Below, piece after piece: positions 51,907 to 60,234 of a stretch of DNA of 64,000 nucleotides. The stretch is from assembly GCA_030528325.1 (NCBI GenBank), contig JAUMZD010000008.1:1-64000 (forward strand), written 5' to 3'. Position numbers and translations under genes: made by a program. The notes under the pieces are model-generated. The model worked only from the letters and a program-made list of their open reading frames with translations, was not told where the DNA came from and made no database searches. The DNA is from Lautropia sp. (GTDB lineage: Bacteria; Pseudomonadota; Gammaproteobacteria; Burkholderiales; Burkholderiaceae_E). The first letter of the stretch is position 1. Every line of letters begins with the position of its first letter.

Positions 51907-52883
51907 GCCTGCCGGCCTGTCAGGTGGGGGTGGCCGTTCGGGCCGGCCATCCCGAAGCGGGCCAGCGCTTCGAGGCAGGCCATCCGGTGGGCAGGTCCGC
52001 GGTCCGTGTCGAAACGGCGCCGGGGCAGTGACAGGGCATAGGGAATACCGGCCGTCTCGGCCTGTTCGATCCAGCTGGCGAGTCTCGAGAGGCGCTGCTC
52101 GGGGTCGGGCATCCCGCCCAGCTGCTGCCAGTCGAAGATCAGCTCGCCGCCTTGTCCGCCATCACTGAACTCCCGTGTCAGGGGCTTGTCGTCCGGATGC
52201 CGTGCCATCGCGCGCCACGCCAGCCGGCGTATCGGGTCGCCCGGACGGTAGGGGCGGATGTGACTGAAGTCCTCGCCACCCTGCTGGTGGACTTCGGCAT
52301 GACCGTCGGGGGCGTAATGCTGGGGCAGGGGGCTGGGTGGTTCTTCCAGCGCCGGATAGACCAGTACGCCTGCGTGGGGCTGCCACCAGGCCCAGGCGCG
52401 CCAGAGGCCCAGCGGAAAGTCGCTGGACAGCCGGAAGCGGGGGGCTGGCAGCCAGCCCCGTGTGCCGGTTTTCAGGGCCACCGAGGCGATCTGCTCGGCG
52501 TCGGCACTGATGTCGAGGTGCGGATGTTCTGCGCCTTCGTCCGTGTCGATCGAGATCGAATAGCGGGTGTAGCTGCGGGGGTTCAGCAGCGTGAGGTTCA
52601 GCTCGGCGATTTCACCGGCGTGAACCGGTTCGGCACGGCCGGGGCGCAGCACGAGCCCCGCCAGATTCCGGTAGGTGTGAAAGAGCGAGACGAGGCTGAT
52701 CGAGGCCAACAGGAAGATCAGCACATAACCGAGGCTCAGTGCGTAATTGATGGCGGTGAGCAGCATGGCGGCCAGCGCGGCGCCGAAGATCAGGCCCATG
52801 CGGGTGGGCAGCACGTAGATGCGTCCGCGGGTGAGCGGGTAATCGCCGTGCCAGGGCTCGGGAATGCGCCGGAAGAAAGCCAT
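51903..52883 (-). CDS. DUF58 domain protein
   Basis: A 326-residue protein with two N-terminal transmembrane helices (LIFGAALAAMLLTAIN and LGYVLIFLLASISLVSLF) and a soluble part containing the DUF58 signature GGEDFSHIRPYRPGDPIRRL followed by AWRAMARHPD. DUF58 proteins partner with MoxR ATPases and have a von Willebrand A-like fold. I chose the ATG at 52883, 19 bases after the moxR stop; the frame extends to 52949 inside moxR but that is not the natural start. Confidence 0.88.
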   Translation of the reverse strand: MAFFRRIPEPWHGDYPLTRGRIYVLPTRMGLIFGAALAAMLLTAINYALSLGYVLIFLLASISLVSLFHTYRNLAGLVLRPGRAEPVHAGEIAELNLTLLNPRSYTRYSISIDTDEGAEHPHLDISADAEQIASVALKTGTRGWLPAPRFRLSSDFPLGLWRAWAWWQPHAGVLVYPALEEPPSPLPQHYAPDGHAEVHQQGGEDFSHIRPYRPGDPIRRLAWRAMARHPDDKPLTREFSDGGQGGELIFDWQQLGGMPDPEQRLSRLASWIEQAETAGIPYALSLPRRRFDTDRGPAHRMACLEALARFGMAGPNGHPHLTGRQA

Positions 52884-52902
52884 GCCGATAGCCGCGCCGT
52901 GC

Positions 52903-53826
52903 TCAGGGCACGGCGACGCTCCTGAGCAGCTCGGCCACCATGTCGGCACGGGCGCGCCGGTTGGTCGCCGCGCCGCGCGCCGGTTTCAGGCGGTGGCCGG
53001 CCACGGGCAACATCACGGCCTGAACGTCATCCGGCAGCACATGGTTGCGTCCGTCCAGCAGTGCCCACGCCCTGGCGGCCCGCAGCAGGGCAAGGCCCGC
53101 CCGGGGGCTGAGACCTTCGGCGAAGAGGGCGGAACGGCGCGACTGGGTGAGCAGGTTCTGCACGTAGTCGATCAGCGGGCCTTGAGCCTTCACGTCACGG
53201 ACGGCCTGCTGGATGGCCAGCAGTTCGGGTGGCGTCAGCACGGGCTTCAGATCCTTCAGCCACTCGCGCCGGTCCCGGCCTTCGAGCAGCGCACGCTCTG
53301 ACTTGGGGTCGGGGTAGCCCAGCTCGACGCACATCAGGAAACGGTCGAGCTGCGACTCGGGCAGTGGAAAGGTGCCGATCTGGTCCTGCGGGTTCTGGGT
53401 GGCGATCACGAAGAACGGATCGGGCAGCCGGTGGGCATGCCCCTCGACCGAAACCTGTCGCTCCTCCATCGCTTCGAGCAGGGCGCTCTGGGATTTGGGC
53501 GAGGCACGGTTCACTTCGTCGGCCAGCAGCATCTGCGTGAAGACCGGGCCCGGCATGAAGGTGAAGCGCTGCGTGTCACGCTGATAGACGCTGGAGCCGG
53601 TGATGTCGGCCGGCAGCAGATCGTTGGTGAACTGGATGCGCTTGAATTCCAGCCCGAGTGAATAGGCAAGGGTATGGGCGAGCGTGGTCTTGCCCACACC
53701 CGGCAGGTCTTCCAGCAGCAGATGGCCGCGTGCGAACAGGCAGGCGAGCGTGAGCCGGATCTGCAGGGGCTTGCCCACGACCACGGCGCCGATCTGCATG
53801 GCGACTTCCTGGATCTTCTGCAGCAT
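52903..53826 (-). CDS. moxR: MoxR family AAA+ ATPase
   Basis: A cytoplasmic chaperone-type AAA+ ATPase of 307 residues. Walker A is LEDLPGVGKTTLAHTLA, Walker B is LLADEVNRASPKSQSALLEAM, sensor 1 lies in VIATQNPQDQIGTFPLPES, and QLDRFLM is the arginine-finger region. It is the first gene of a three-gene operon with DUF58 and tgpA proteins. MoxR proteins mature or remodel metal or exported protein complexes in studied cases; the client here is unknown. Confidence 0.93.
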   Translation of the reverse strand: MLQKIQEVAMQIGAVVVGKPLQIRLTLACLFARGHLLLEDLPGVGKTTLAHTLAYSLGLEFKRIQFTNDLLPADITGSSVYQRDTQRFTFMPGPVFTQMLLADEVNRASPKSQSALLEAMEERQVSVEGHAHRLPDPFFVIATQNPQDQIGTFPLPESQLDRFLMCVELGYPDPKSERALLEGRDRREWLKDLKPVLTPPELLAIQQAVRDVKAQGPLIDYVQNLLTQSRRSALFAEGLSPRAGLALLRAARAWALLDGRNHVLPDDVQAVMLPVAGHRLKPARGAATNRRARADMVAELLRSVAVP

Positions 53827-54200
53827 GGGGTATGGCCTGCCAATGGGAAAAAGGGGTGCGCCGATGGTAGGGGCTGCCGGCCGGGAGGCCGAGGGGGCGG
53901 CCGATGGCCGGTCGGCAGGGAGATGGGTGACGGCGGTCAGAGCGTGTCATGCACTTATTCGTCCCCGCGAAAGCCCCTCTGGGCGCGGGAGCGGATGCAT
54001 TCCCCACACGGCGCAGGGTTTTCACCGAAAACAGGGGCTGCCGTCTGTCAAGCGGGGAGCGCTGCCGGACACACAGTCCCACCGGTATCCGGGCGGACAA
54101 AGGCAGGGCCATCTCTGCCAGCGCTCGCGCCCGTCTGGAACACGCGGCGCGCAGTCTATCTATAATGGCCTCGTTCTCTTACTTTTATCGGGTCAGTCGC
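53827..54200. other. Divergent intergenic region between moxR and etfB
   Basis: No gene. It contains a perfect palindrome GTTTTC-ACC-GAAAAC at 54018-54032, about 130 bases before the etfB promoter, which could be an operator. Nested GC-rich inverted repeats (CTGCCG, GGCCGG) lie at 53872-53925 near moxR. Confidence 0.4.
54161..54166 (+). promoter_or_regulatory. -10 element of the etfBA promoter
   Basis: A perfect TATAAT lies 35 bases before the etfB ATG. The -35 is weak: the best candidate, CTGGAA at 54135-54140, is 20 bases away. Such a strong -10 in GC-rich DNA fits a highly expressed operon. Confidence 0.65.
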
Positions 54201-54950
54201 ATGAAAGTTCTGGTCGCAGTCAAACGAGTCGTCGATTACAACGTAAAAGTCAGGGTCAAAAGTGATGGCACTGATGTCGACATCGCCAACGTCAAGATGT
54301 CGATGAATCCTTTTGACGAAATCGCCGTCGAAGAAGCCGTTCGTCTGAAGGAGAAGGGTGTGGCCACCGAAGTGGTCGCCGTGTCCTGCGGCACCGGTGC
54401 CAGCCAGGAAACCCTGCGCACCGCGATGGCGATCGGTGCGGATCGCGGCATCCTGGTCGAGACCGATGCCGAGCTTCAGCCGCTGGCGGTGGCCAAGCTG
54501 CTGGCTGCCGTCCAGGCGAAGGAAGGCGCCCAGCTGATCCTGCTCGGCAAGCAGGCCATCGACGATGACGCGAACCAGACCGGTCAGATGCTGGCTGCAC
54601 TGGCGAAGCTGCCCCAGGGTACCTTCGCCTCGAAGGTCGAGGTGGCCGATGGCAAGCTGACGGTCACCCGTGAGGTCGACGGTGGTCTGGAAACCGTCCA
54701 GATGCCGCTGCCGGCCGTCGTCACGACCGATCTGCGACTGAACGAGCCCCGGTATGTGACGCTGCCCAACATCATGAAGGCCAAGAAGAAGCCGCTCGAC
54801 AAGCTGACGCCGGCCGATCTGGGTGTCGACCCTGCTCCGCGCCTGAAGACGCTGAAGGTGGCCGAGCCGGCAGGTCGCAAGGCTGGCGTGAAGGTGGCCA
54901 GCGTGGATGAGCTGATCAACAAGCTGAAGACCGAAGCCAAGGTCATCTGA
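54201..54950 (+). CDS. etfB: Electron transfer flavoprotein beta subunit
   Basis: The small ETF subunit, 249 residues, which with EtfA carries electrons from acyl-CoA and other dehydrogenases to ETF-ubiquinone oxidoreductase. Family motifs are [54 protein letters not shown] and the signature [20 protein letters not shown]. The AMP site lies in this chain. The ATG is at 54201; the longer open frame from 53949 is upstream noise. etfA follows after 34 bases. Confidence 0.96.
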   Translation: MKVLVAVKRVVDYNVKVRVKSDGTDVDIANVKMSMNPFDEIAVEEAVRLKEKGVATEVVAVSCGTGASQETLRTAMAIGADRGILVETDAELQPLAVAKLLAAVQAKEGAQLILLGKQAIDDDANQTGQMLAALAKLPQGTFASKVEVADGKLTVTREVDGGLETVQMPLPAVVTTDLRLNEPRYVTLPNIMKAKKKPLDKLTPADLGVDPAPRLKTLKVAEPAGRKAGVKVASVDELINKLKTEAKVI

Positions 54951-54984
54951 TCGGACGAACGCACATATCTATTGAGGAATGACG

Positions 54985-55920
54985 ATGGCTATTCTGGTAA
55001 TTGCAGAACACGACAACAAGTCGCTGAAGGGCGCAACCCTCAACGCTGTGGCCGCCGCAGGCAAACTGGGCGCTGATGTCCATGTGCTGGTGGTGGGCAG
55101 CGGGGCTGACGAAGCGGCTGCCGCGGCAGCAAAGGTCGCCGGTGTCACCGTGGTCAAGCAGGTGGATGAGGCGGCGCTGGCTGAACAGCTGGCCGAAGGC
55201 GTGGCCGAGCAGATCGTGGCACAGGCAGGTGGCTACAGCCACATCGTGGCCCCGGCCACCGCGCATGGCAAGAACGTGATGCCCCGCGTGGCAGCGCTGC
55301 TGGACGTGGCCCAGATCTCCGACGTGATCGCCGTCGAGTCGGCCGATACCTTCCAGCGTCCGATCTATGCGGGCAACGCAATTGCCACCGTTCAGAGCGC
55401 CGACCCGGTCAAGGTGCTGACCGTTCGCACGACGGCCTTCGATCCGGTCGCTGCCGAGGGCGGTTCGGCATCGGTCGAGAAGGTGGGGGCTACGGCCGTA
55501 TCGGTTCAGTCGCAGTTCGTCGGTCGTGAAATGGCCAAGAGCGATCGTCCGGAACTGACCGCTGCGCAGGTGGTGGTCAGTGGCGGTCGTGCACTGGGCA
55601 GCGCCGAGAACTTCCAGAAAGTGATCGAGCCGCTGGCCGACAAACTGGGCGCCGCTGTCGGTGCCTCGCGCGCAGCCGTCGATGCCGGCTACGTGCCGAA
55701 CGACCTGCAGGTGGGCCAGACGGGCAAGATCGTCGCACCACAGCTCTATGTGGCAGTCGGCATCTCGGGCGCAATCCAGCATCTGGCCGGCATGAAGGAC
55801 AGCAAGATCATCGTGGCCATCAACAAGGATGAAGAAGCCCCGATCTTCAGCGTGGCCGACTATGGTCTGGTGGGTGACCTGTTCGAGCTGGTGCCCGAGC
55901 TGACCGCCAAGCTGGGCTGA
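54985..55920 (+). CDS. etfA: Electron transfer flavoprotein alpha subunit
   Basis: The FAD-binding ETF subunit, 311 residues. The N-terminal domain begins [20 protein letters not shown]. The C-terminal FAD domain has [40 protein letters not shown] and [20 protein letters not shown], the complete EtfA signature. I chose the ATG at 54985, six bases after TTGAGGA; an ATG at 54979 touches the ribosome-binding site and is unlikely. Confidence 0.96.
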   Translation: MAILVIAEHDNKSLKGATLNAVAAAGKLGADVHVLVVGSGADEAAAAAAKVAGVTVVKQVDEAALAEQLAEGVAEQIVAQAGGYSHIVAPATAHGKNVMPRVAALLDVAQISDVIAVESADTFQRPIYAGNAIATVQSADPVKVLTVRTTAFDPVAAEGGSASVEKVGATAVSVQSQFVGREMAKSDRPELTAAQVVVSGGRALGSAENFQKVIEPLADKLGAAVGASRAAVDAGYVPNDLQVGQTGKIVAPQLYVAVGISGAIQHLAGMKDSKIIVAINKDEEAPIFSVADYGLVGDLFELVPELTAKLG

Positions 55921-55930
55921 TCGCACCACT

Positions 55931-55967
55931 CGGGAGCCGCGACTTCCCTGCCGCCCAAACTCCTGGG
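55931..55967. repeat. Dispersed palindromic repeat, copy 6 (short)
   Basis: CGGGAGCCGCGACTTCCCTG followed by CCGCCCAAACTCCTGGG. It keeps the right arm and part of the type A centre, with several point changes, and starts 10 bases after the etfA stop. Confidence 0.75.
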
Positions 55968-56150
55968 CGCTGGAAGGCGCCTGCCCCGGACGGGCCCTGC
56001 TGGTTCTGCGTGGACGGGTGGCGCCTTTGCCGGCGCGCCCTGATTCATGTCGGCAGACCCCGGTACGGCATCCCCAAAGGCCGTGGCAGGTGTACCGTAT
56101 GGTGCATCTCCACGGCCTTCCTGTATCCAGCGGCGGTGGCTGATGGCATG

Positions 56151-56315
56151 CCAGGCGCTTGGGCGGCAGGAAAGTCGCGGGCTGCAAGCCGGCCGCGCCG
56201 GCCTTTTTTGCACCCGCTTCTTGCCCCATGGCACCGGCTATGGGGCGGCGAATCGGGCACAAACCGTGCTCGGCGGGGCCGGTTTTCGTCTTCGCGATTC
56301 CTACCGCTCTAGGCC
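56151..56315. repeat. Dispersed palindromic repeat, copy 7 (long composite)
   Basis: The longest copy, 165 bases. The left arm CCAGGCGCTTGGGCGGCAGG leads into the type A interior (AAAGTCGCGGGCTGCAAGCC), a GC hairpin with T-run, the palindromic CCCCATGGCACCGGCTATGG, and the type B interior (GCGAATCGGGCACAAACCG, then GCGGGGCCGGTTTTCG). It ends with a mutated right arm (ATTCCTACCGCTCTAGG). It shows that types A and B are halves of one element. Confidence 0.88.
56188..56209 (+). terminator. Intrinsic terminator carried by repeat copy 7
   Basis: GCCGGC (56188-56193), loop CGC, GCCGGC (56197-56202), one C, then six T residues (56204-56209). It could end transcripts from etfBA. Confidence 0.6.
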
Positions 56316-56525
56316 GGAGAGATGATGCCTCGCGGTGCTGACGGACATGCCGACTGCAGCAGGATGGCAGGGATTGTTCGAGCAAAGTCTGATGATGGGC
56401 TGTGAAGCCGGCCGACGCTTTTTCAGTTTGTCGAGGGGCTTCGCTTGCTGTCCGTACGCATGTACGTCAAGAATCCGGCCGTTGGCGCCACTGTCGTGCG
56501 CCGTTCATCAGATGGGAGTTGTGGC

Positions 56526-57137
56526 ATGGATTCGAGTTTCAACGATGTTCGGCGTCCGGCCGGACAGCAGGATATCGGGATGGCCGGTGCAGGGGGCAAC
56601 CGGGCTCGCACGGTCAGACGGTGGATGCTGCCGTGCGCCGCAGTACTGGTCGGCCTGCTGGGGCAGACGGGCCTGGCCCAGGCCGAGACCGTGACGCGGG
56701 TATACCAGTCCCGCATGGCCGATGGTTCCGTCACCTTCGGTGACAAGCCGGTGGCTGGCGCCCGTGAATACAGCAGCCGTGAATACCGGTTGCCCGATCC
56801 GCTGCCGGAGGATGTGCTCGAGGCGGAGCGGCTGGAGTGGGAACATCAGGCGCGCGCCTTCGACCGTCGCCATGCCGAGCGTCAGGCCCTTCAGGCCCAG
56901 TCCGAGGGGGCACGTCGCCGTGCCCGTGATTCCGTCTGGCAGAGTCGCGACATGGCTGACGAGCCGTCCCATGTCTACGGCAGCGTACCCGTGGCCAGCT
57001 GGGGGCCTCATGCCCGTCCCGTGCCACCGCCACCGGCTGGTCATGGATCCCAGTATCGCAGCTCACCGGGGGCCGTGAATGGCCGTCAGGCGCCGATGCT
57101 GGGCAGCGGTTTCATGGCGCACCCGCCGCGTTACTGA
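56526..57137 (+). CDS. Exported protein with DUF4124-like N-terminal domain
   Basis: A 203-residue protein. A long basic n-region is followed by the hydrophobic stretch WMLPCAAVLVGLLGQTGLAQA. The mature start, VTRVYQSRMADGSVTFGDKP, fits the DUF4124 pattern (Y, then DG-V-FSDxP). The rest is Arg-, Gln- and Glu-rich, then Pro-rich, with no clear fold. I chose the ATG at 56526, seven bases after GGGAG; the ATG at 56581 would give a more normal signal peptide. Role unknown. Confidence 0.65.
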   Translation: MDSSFNDVRRPAGQQDIGMAGAGGNRARTVRRWMLPCAAVLVGLLGQTGLAQAETVTRVYQSRMADGSVTFGDKPVAGAREYSSREYRLPDPLPEDVLEAERLEWEHQARAFDRRHAERQALQAQSEGARRRARDSVWQSRDMADEPSHVYGSVPVASWGPHARPVPPPPAGHGSQYRSSPGAVNGRQAPMLGSGFMAHPPRY

Positions 57138-57149
57138 CCGGGCAAGCGC

Positions 57150-57243
57150 CCAGGCGCCTGGGCGGCAGGAAAGTCGCGGGCACAAACTGTGCTCGGCGGG
57201 GCCGGTTTTCGCCTTCGCGATTCCTGCCGCCCAAGCTCCTGGC
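57150..57243. repeat. Dispersed palindromic repeat, copy 8 (best-preserved ends)
   Basis: A 94-base element with 22-nt terminal inverted repeats (57150-57171 and 57221-57242) that match at 20 of 22 positions: CCAGGCGCCTGGGCGGCAGG on the left, complement of CCAGGAGCTTGGGCGGCAGG on the right. The interior joins the type A start (AAAGTCGCGGG) directly to the type B end, as if the middle of copy 7 had been deleted. It fills the gap between two convergent genes. Confidence 0.9.
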
Positions 57244-57258
57244 CATGTCAACCTGCGC

Positions 57259-58608
57259 TCAGGCAGTCACGTCGGGCTGGGTGCCCGATTCGTCGGCCTG
57301 AGCGCCCTCCACCGGCTTCACGCGTGTGACGAGCAACTGGTCGATACGATGCTTGTCGATGTCGACCACCTCGAAGCGGTAGCCACCGTACGTGACGGTA
57401 TCGGTCAGCTTGGGCATCCGGCGCAGGCTGAACATCATGAAACCGGCCAGCGTCTCGTAGTTGCTGTCTTCCGGCAGCTCTTCGATGTCGAGGGCGCGGG
57501 TCACGTTGTCGACCGGTGTCAGGCCGTCGATCAGCCAGCTGTCATCATCGCGCTTGACGATCTGGCTCTGGTTGTCATTCACCAGATCGCCCATGACGGT
57601 ACTCATCACATCATTCAGCGTGATGAGTCCGACGACCAGCGCATACTCGTTCAAAACGATCGCGAAGTCTTCGCGGCTGGCCCGGAACTGGGTCAGCAGC
57701 TCGGACAGGGTCAACGAGTCGGGAATGGTCAGCACCGGCTTGATCCATGGTGCGCCCTTCAGTGTCAGCGGCTCGTTGTTGATGATGCGGGCCAGCAGAT
57801 CCTTCGATTCCACATAGCCGATGATCTGGTCGATCTCATCCTCACAGACCAGAAAGCGCGAGTGATTGAGCTGGGCGATCTGCTCGCGCAGCTCCTGATC
57901 GGTTTCCTGCAGGGTCAGGTAGGCGATGCTCTCGCGGGTGGTCATCGCTGACGATACCAGTCGGGATTCGAGCTCGAAGACGTTCCCGATCAGGTGGTGC
58001 TCGGTGTCCGGCAGCACGCCTGCCTGTGCGCCGGCATCGACGATGGCGGAAATGTCGTCGAAGGTGATCTCGTCACTGCGCTGTGCAGGCAGGCCGAAGA
58101 GCCGGATGAAGCGATCGGCCAGCGTGTTGAAGAACCACACCACCGGCTTGAAGATGGCGATGCACAGATGAATGGGCCTGACCAGCCGCAAAGCCAGTGT
58201 TTCCGGGATCAGCATGGCCACCCGCTTGGGCAGCAGGTCGGAGAACAGGATGAAAAGGCCCGTCACGAGCAGAAAGGACAGCGTGCCGGCAAGGGGAGCA
58301 AGCCAGGGGCCCTGGTAGAAGGTGCCGATCCACTCGGCAAAGATGGGGCTGATGGCGGACTCGCCGATGGCACCGGCCAGGATCGCCACCGCGTTGATGC
58401 CGATCTGGACGGCCGTGACGAACTGGCCGGGGCGGGCCTGCAGCGCCAGGATCTCGGCGGCCCGCGTGTCGCCGTCGTCCGCAAGGATCTTCAGCTTCAG
58501 GCGGCGGGAGGCTGCCAGCGAGATTTCGGCGGCCGAGAAGAAGGCGCTGGTGAGAACCAGCAGAAAGATGATGAACAGTTGCTGGGAGGGGCTGAGACTG
58601 AAATCCAA
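57259..58608 (-). CDS. Hemolysin/CorC family membrane protein (DUF21-CBS-CBS-CorC_HlyC)
   Basis: A polytopic protein of about 449 residues. The N-terminal DUF21 region has three to four helices (LFIIFLLVLTSAFFSAAEIS; AVQIGINAVAILAGAIGES; LLPKRVAMLIPE). A CBS pair follows (VSSAMTTRESIAYLTL, then LPVLTIPDS-like), with the C-terminal CorC_HlyC domain (YETLAGFMMFSL and YRFEVVDIDKHRIDQLLV). Relatives are linked to Mg2+/Co2+ efflux; the ion is not settled. The start is uncertain: TTG at 58608 has GGAG seven bases before it, while GTGs at 58629 and 58647 lack a ribosome-binding site. Confidence 0.85.
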   Translation of the reverse strand: MDFSLSPSQQLFIIFLLVLTSAFFSAAEISLAASRRLKLKILADDGDTRAAEILALQARPGQFVTAVQIGINAVAILAGAIGESAISPIFAEWIGTFYQGPWLAPLAGTLSFLLVTGLFILFSDLLPKRVAMLIPETLALRLVRPIHLCIAIFKPVVWFFNTLADRFIRLFGLPAQRSDEITFDDISAIVDAGAQAGVLPDTEHHLIGNVFELESRLVSSAMTTRESIAYLTLQETDQELREQIAQLNHSRFLVCEDEIDQIIGYVESKDLLARIINNEPLTLKGAPWIKPVLTIPDSLTLSELLTQFRASREDFAIVLNEYALVVGLITLNDVMSTVMGDLVNDNQSQIVKRDDDSWLIDGLTPVDNVTRALDIEELPEDSNYETLAGFMMFSLRRMPKLTDTVTYGGYRFEVVDIDKHRIDQLLVTRVKPVEGAQADESGTQPDVTA

Positions 58609-58940
58609 GGGAGGGCTCCGAAGCGACACGCGGGCTTCGGGCGGCACGGGGTGTGTTCAGGATGTGTGAACACCATTGGACAGAGAGGCGCACGGGGCGC
58701 AGGGTTGCAGTGCTGCAACCGGCATCGGGCAGGCAGACGACCGATCAATAGTGCTGACACATCCTGCAGCAGCCATGGGTGCTACACGAAGCGGGCAGGC
58801 CGGGGAAAGGGCGCCCAGGGTGTCGGGAAGCCTCAAGATTAACCATTTTGTGCCTTTTTAGCCAATATCTGACTGACATGAGGCCTGTCGGGAGGACAGG
58901 GAGTGTTGTTCCGTGTGGTCAGTCATGGGTGTCCTTCTCG

Positions 58941-59040
58941 CCAGGCGCTTGGGCGGCAGGCATCGCGAAGAAGAAAATCGGCCCCGCCGGGCACGGTTCG
59001 TGCCCGATTCGCCGCCCCATGGCCCGAGCAATGGGGCAGG
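58941..59040. repeat. Dispersed palindromic repeat, copy 9
   Basis: The left arm CCAGGCGCTTGGGCGGCAGG runs directly into the type B interior in reverse orientation (ATCGCGAAGAAGAAAATCGG, CCCCGCCGGGCACGG, TTCGTGCCCGATTCGCCG) and ends with CCCCATGGCCCGAGCAATGG. Since the arm is palindromic, either interior can be joined to it in either orientation. Confidence 0.88.
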
Positions 59041-59082
59041 ATCGGCTGTCATCTGCTGCCGGGGCCAGTGTGGATCAAGGGA

Positions 59083-59111
59083 ATGACAAGCGTGGTCTGC
59101 GACTATATAAT
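59083..59111 (+). promoter_or_regulatory. Sigma-70 promoter of the rpsP operon
   Basis: ATGACA (59083-59088) and TATAAT (59106-59111) with a 17-base spacer, in AT-rich sequence after the repeat. It should start transcription near 59118 and read rpsP-rimM-trmD-rplS. Confidence 0.8.
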
Positions 59112-59314
59112 CAAGAGTTACTTTCTTCTTTGCGGATTTTTCGGGCAAATGGCGGGCCGCGCGTTGCGCACCACCGGCCTTTTGGTGCGGAGTCCGTTTG
59201 CCTTGACCCAAGGTCGTTGTCGGCCCATGCCTGCACGGGAGAAGGAATGTTCGCAGCCATGACGGCTCGGCGGTCTTTTTCTGGCAGGTGTCGGCTATTC
59301 GGAGATTAATTTCA

Positions 59315-59587
59315 ATGGTCGTTGTTCGTCTTTCGCGCGGTGGCTCCAAGAAGCGCCCTTTCTACAACATCGTCGTGACCGACAAGCGTAATCGTCGCGA
59401 TGGCAGCTTCATCGAGCGCCTGGGCTTCTACAACCCGGTTGCTTCCGAGAAGGATCTTCAGGCTCTGCGTCTGGACATGGCCCGTGTCGAGCACTGGGTG
59501 TCGCGCGGCGCACAGCTGTCGCCCAGCGTTGCCCGCCTGGCGAAGAAGGTCGCCAAGCAGCCCGCTGCCGAGCAGGCCGCAGCCTGA
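59315..59587 (+). CDS. rpsP: 30S ribosomal protein S16
   Basis: A 90-residue ribosomal protein that binds 16S rRNA early in 30S assembly. The sequence [20 protein letters not shown] is typical, with [14 protein letters not shown] and a lysine/alanine-rich end ([12 protein letters not shown]). The start is the ATG at 59315, ten bases after GGAG. It leads the conserved rpsP-rimM-trmD-rplS operon. Confidence 0.97.
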   Translation: MVVVRLSRGGSKKRPFYNIVVTDKRNRRDGSFIERLGFYNPVASEKDLQALRLDMARVEHWVSRGAQLSPSVARLAKKVAKQPAAEQAAA

Positions 59588-59601
59588 GCCTTCCGGCAAG
59601 G

Positions 59602-60174
59602 ATGGCGACCAGTCCGCAATGGGTGGTCGTCGGCAGGATCCGCGACAGCTATGGTGTCCACGGCGCGTTGAAGGTCGAGCCCTACAGCTCGGCCCTTGAT
59701 TCCGTCCTTCGACACATCAAGCGTTGGCGTCTGGTCGAAGTCTCTTCAGAGGGTTCGGCCAGGGCGCCTGTTCGTGTTTCTGAACGACCACTGACACTGC
59801 CACAGGATGTCCGCTGCAAGCGTTGCCGGGTTCAGGGTGAGATGCTGGTGGCTGAGTTGCTATTGCCAGAAGGTGTCGAGCCGCTGACGCGTGAGCAGGT
59901 GCTGGCCCTGAAAGGGGTCGAGATTGCCGTCGACCGGGCTGATTTTCCCCCGGCCGACGAGGATGAGTTCTACCACACGGATCTGATCGGTTGTGAGGTG
60001 ATCGGCCATCATGATCAGCGTCTTGGTGTGGTGGTGGCGCTCGATGATCACGGTGCGCAACAGGTCATGCGACTCGAAGACGGAATGCTGATTCCTTTCG
60101 TCGAGGCCATCGTGCAATCGGTGGATCTGGCACGGAAGCAGATCCGGGTCGACTGGGCGGCCGACTGGCGTTGA
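59602..60174 (+). CDS. rimM: Ribosome maturation factor RimM
   Basis: A 30S assembly factor that binds S19 and helps process 16S rRNA. It has 190 residues. The N-terminal RimM barrel starts VVVGRIRDSYGVHGALKVEP (GRIxxxyGxxGxxkv), and the PRC-barrel contains DEDEFYHTDLIGCEVIGHHD and MLIPFVEAIVQSVDL. The gene lies 14 bases after rpsP. Confidence 0.95.
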   Translation: MATSPQWVVVGRIRDSYGVHGALKVEPYSSALDSVLRHIKRWRLVEVSSEGSARAPVRVSERPLTLPQDVRCKRCRVQGEMLVAELLLPEGVEPLTREQVLALKGVEIAVDRADFPPADEDEFYHTDLIGCEVIGHHDQRLGVVVALDDHGAQQVMRLEDGMLIPFVEAIVQSVDLARKQIRVDWAADWR

Positions 60175-60234
60175 AAAACCTGGCCGTCGTGGGAACGCCC
60201 CCATGACTCCATTCGTCAGCAGGCTGCAAACTGC

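Larger units (their letters stand above)
55921..56525. other. Repeat-rich intergenic stretch after etfA
   Basis: No gene seen. It holds two copies of the dispersed repeat (55931 and 56151, listed separately) and a 10-bp inverted repeat, AAGGCCGTGG at 56077-56086 with CCACGGCCTT at 56110-56119, which is separate from the family. Frames through the repeats are open by chance on several strands. Confidence 0.5.
58609..59314. other. Intergenic region with repeat copy, rpsP promoter and leader
   Basis: No gene before rpsP. AT-rich DNA lies at 58838-58880, repeat copy 9 at 58941-59040, the rpsP promoter at 59083-59111, and a transcribed leader of about 195 bases from near 59118. The leader holds a 7-bp hairpin, CGCACCA (59167-59173) with TGGTGCG (59183-59189), that could take part in ribosomal-protein autoregulation. 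Confidence 0.55.

Noticed and set aside
55921..56525. Several open frames through the repeats after etfA, on both strands
   Set aside because: Their only shared feature is the peptide encoded by the palindromic element; no ribosome-binding sites or folds.
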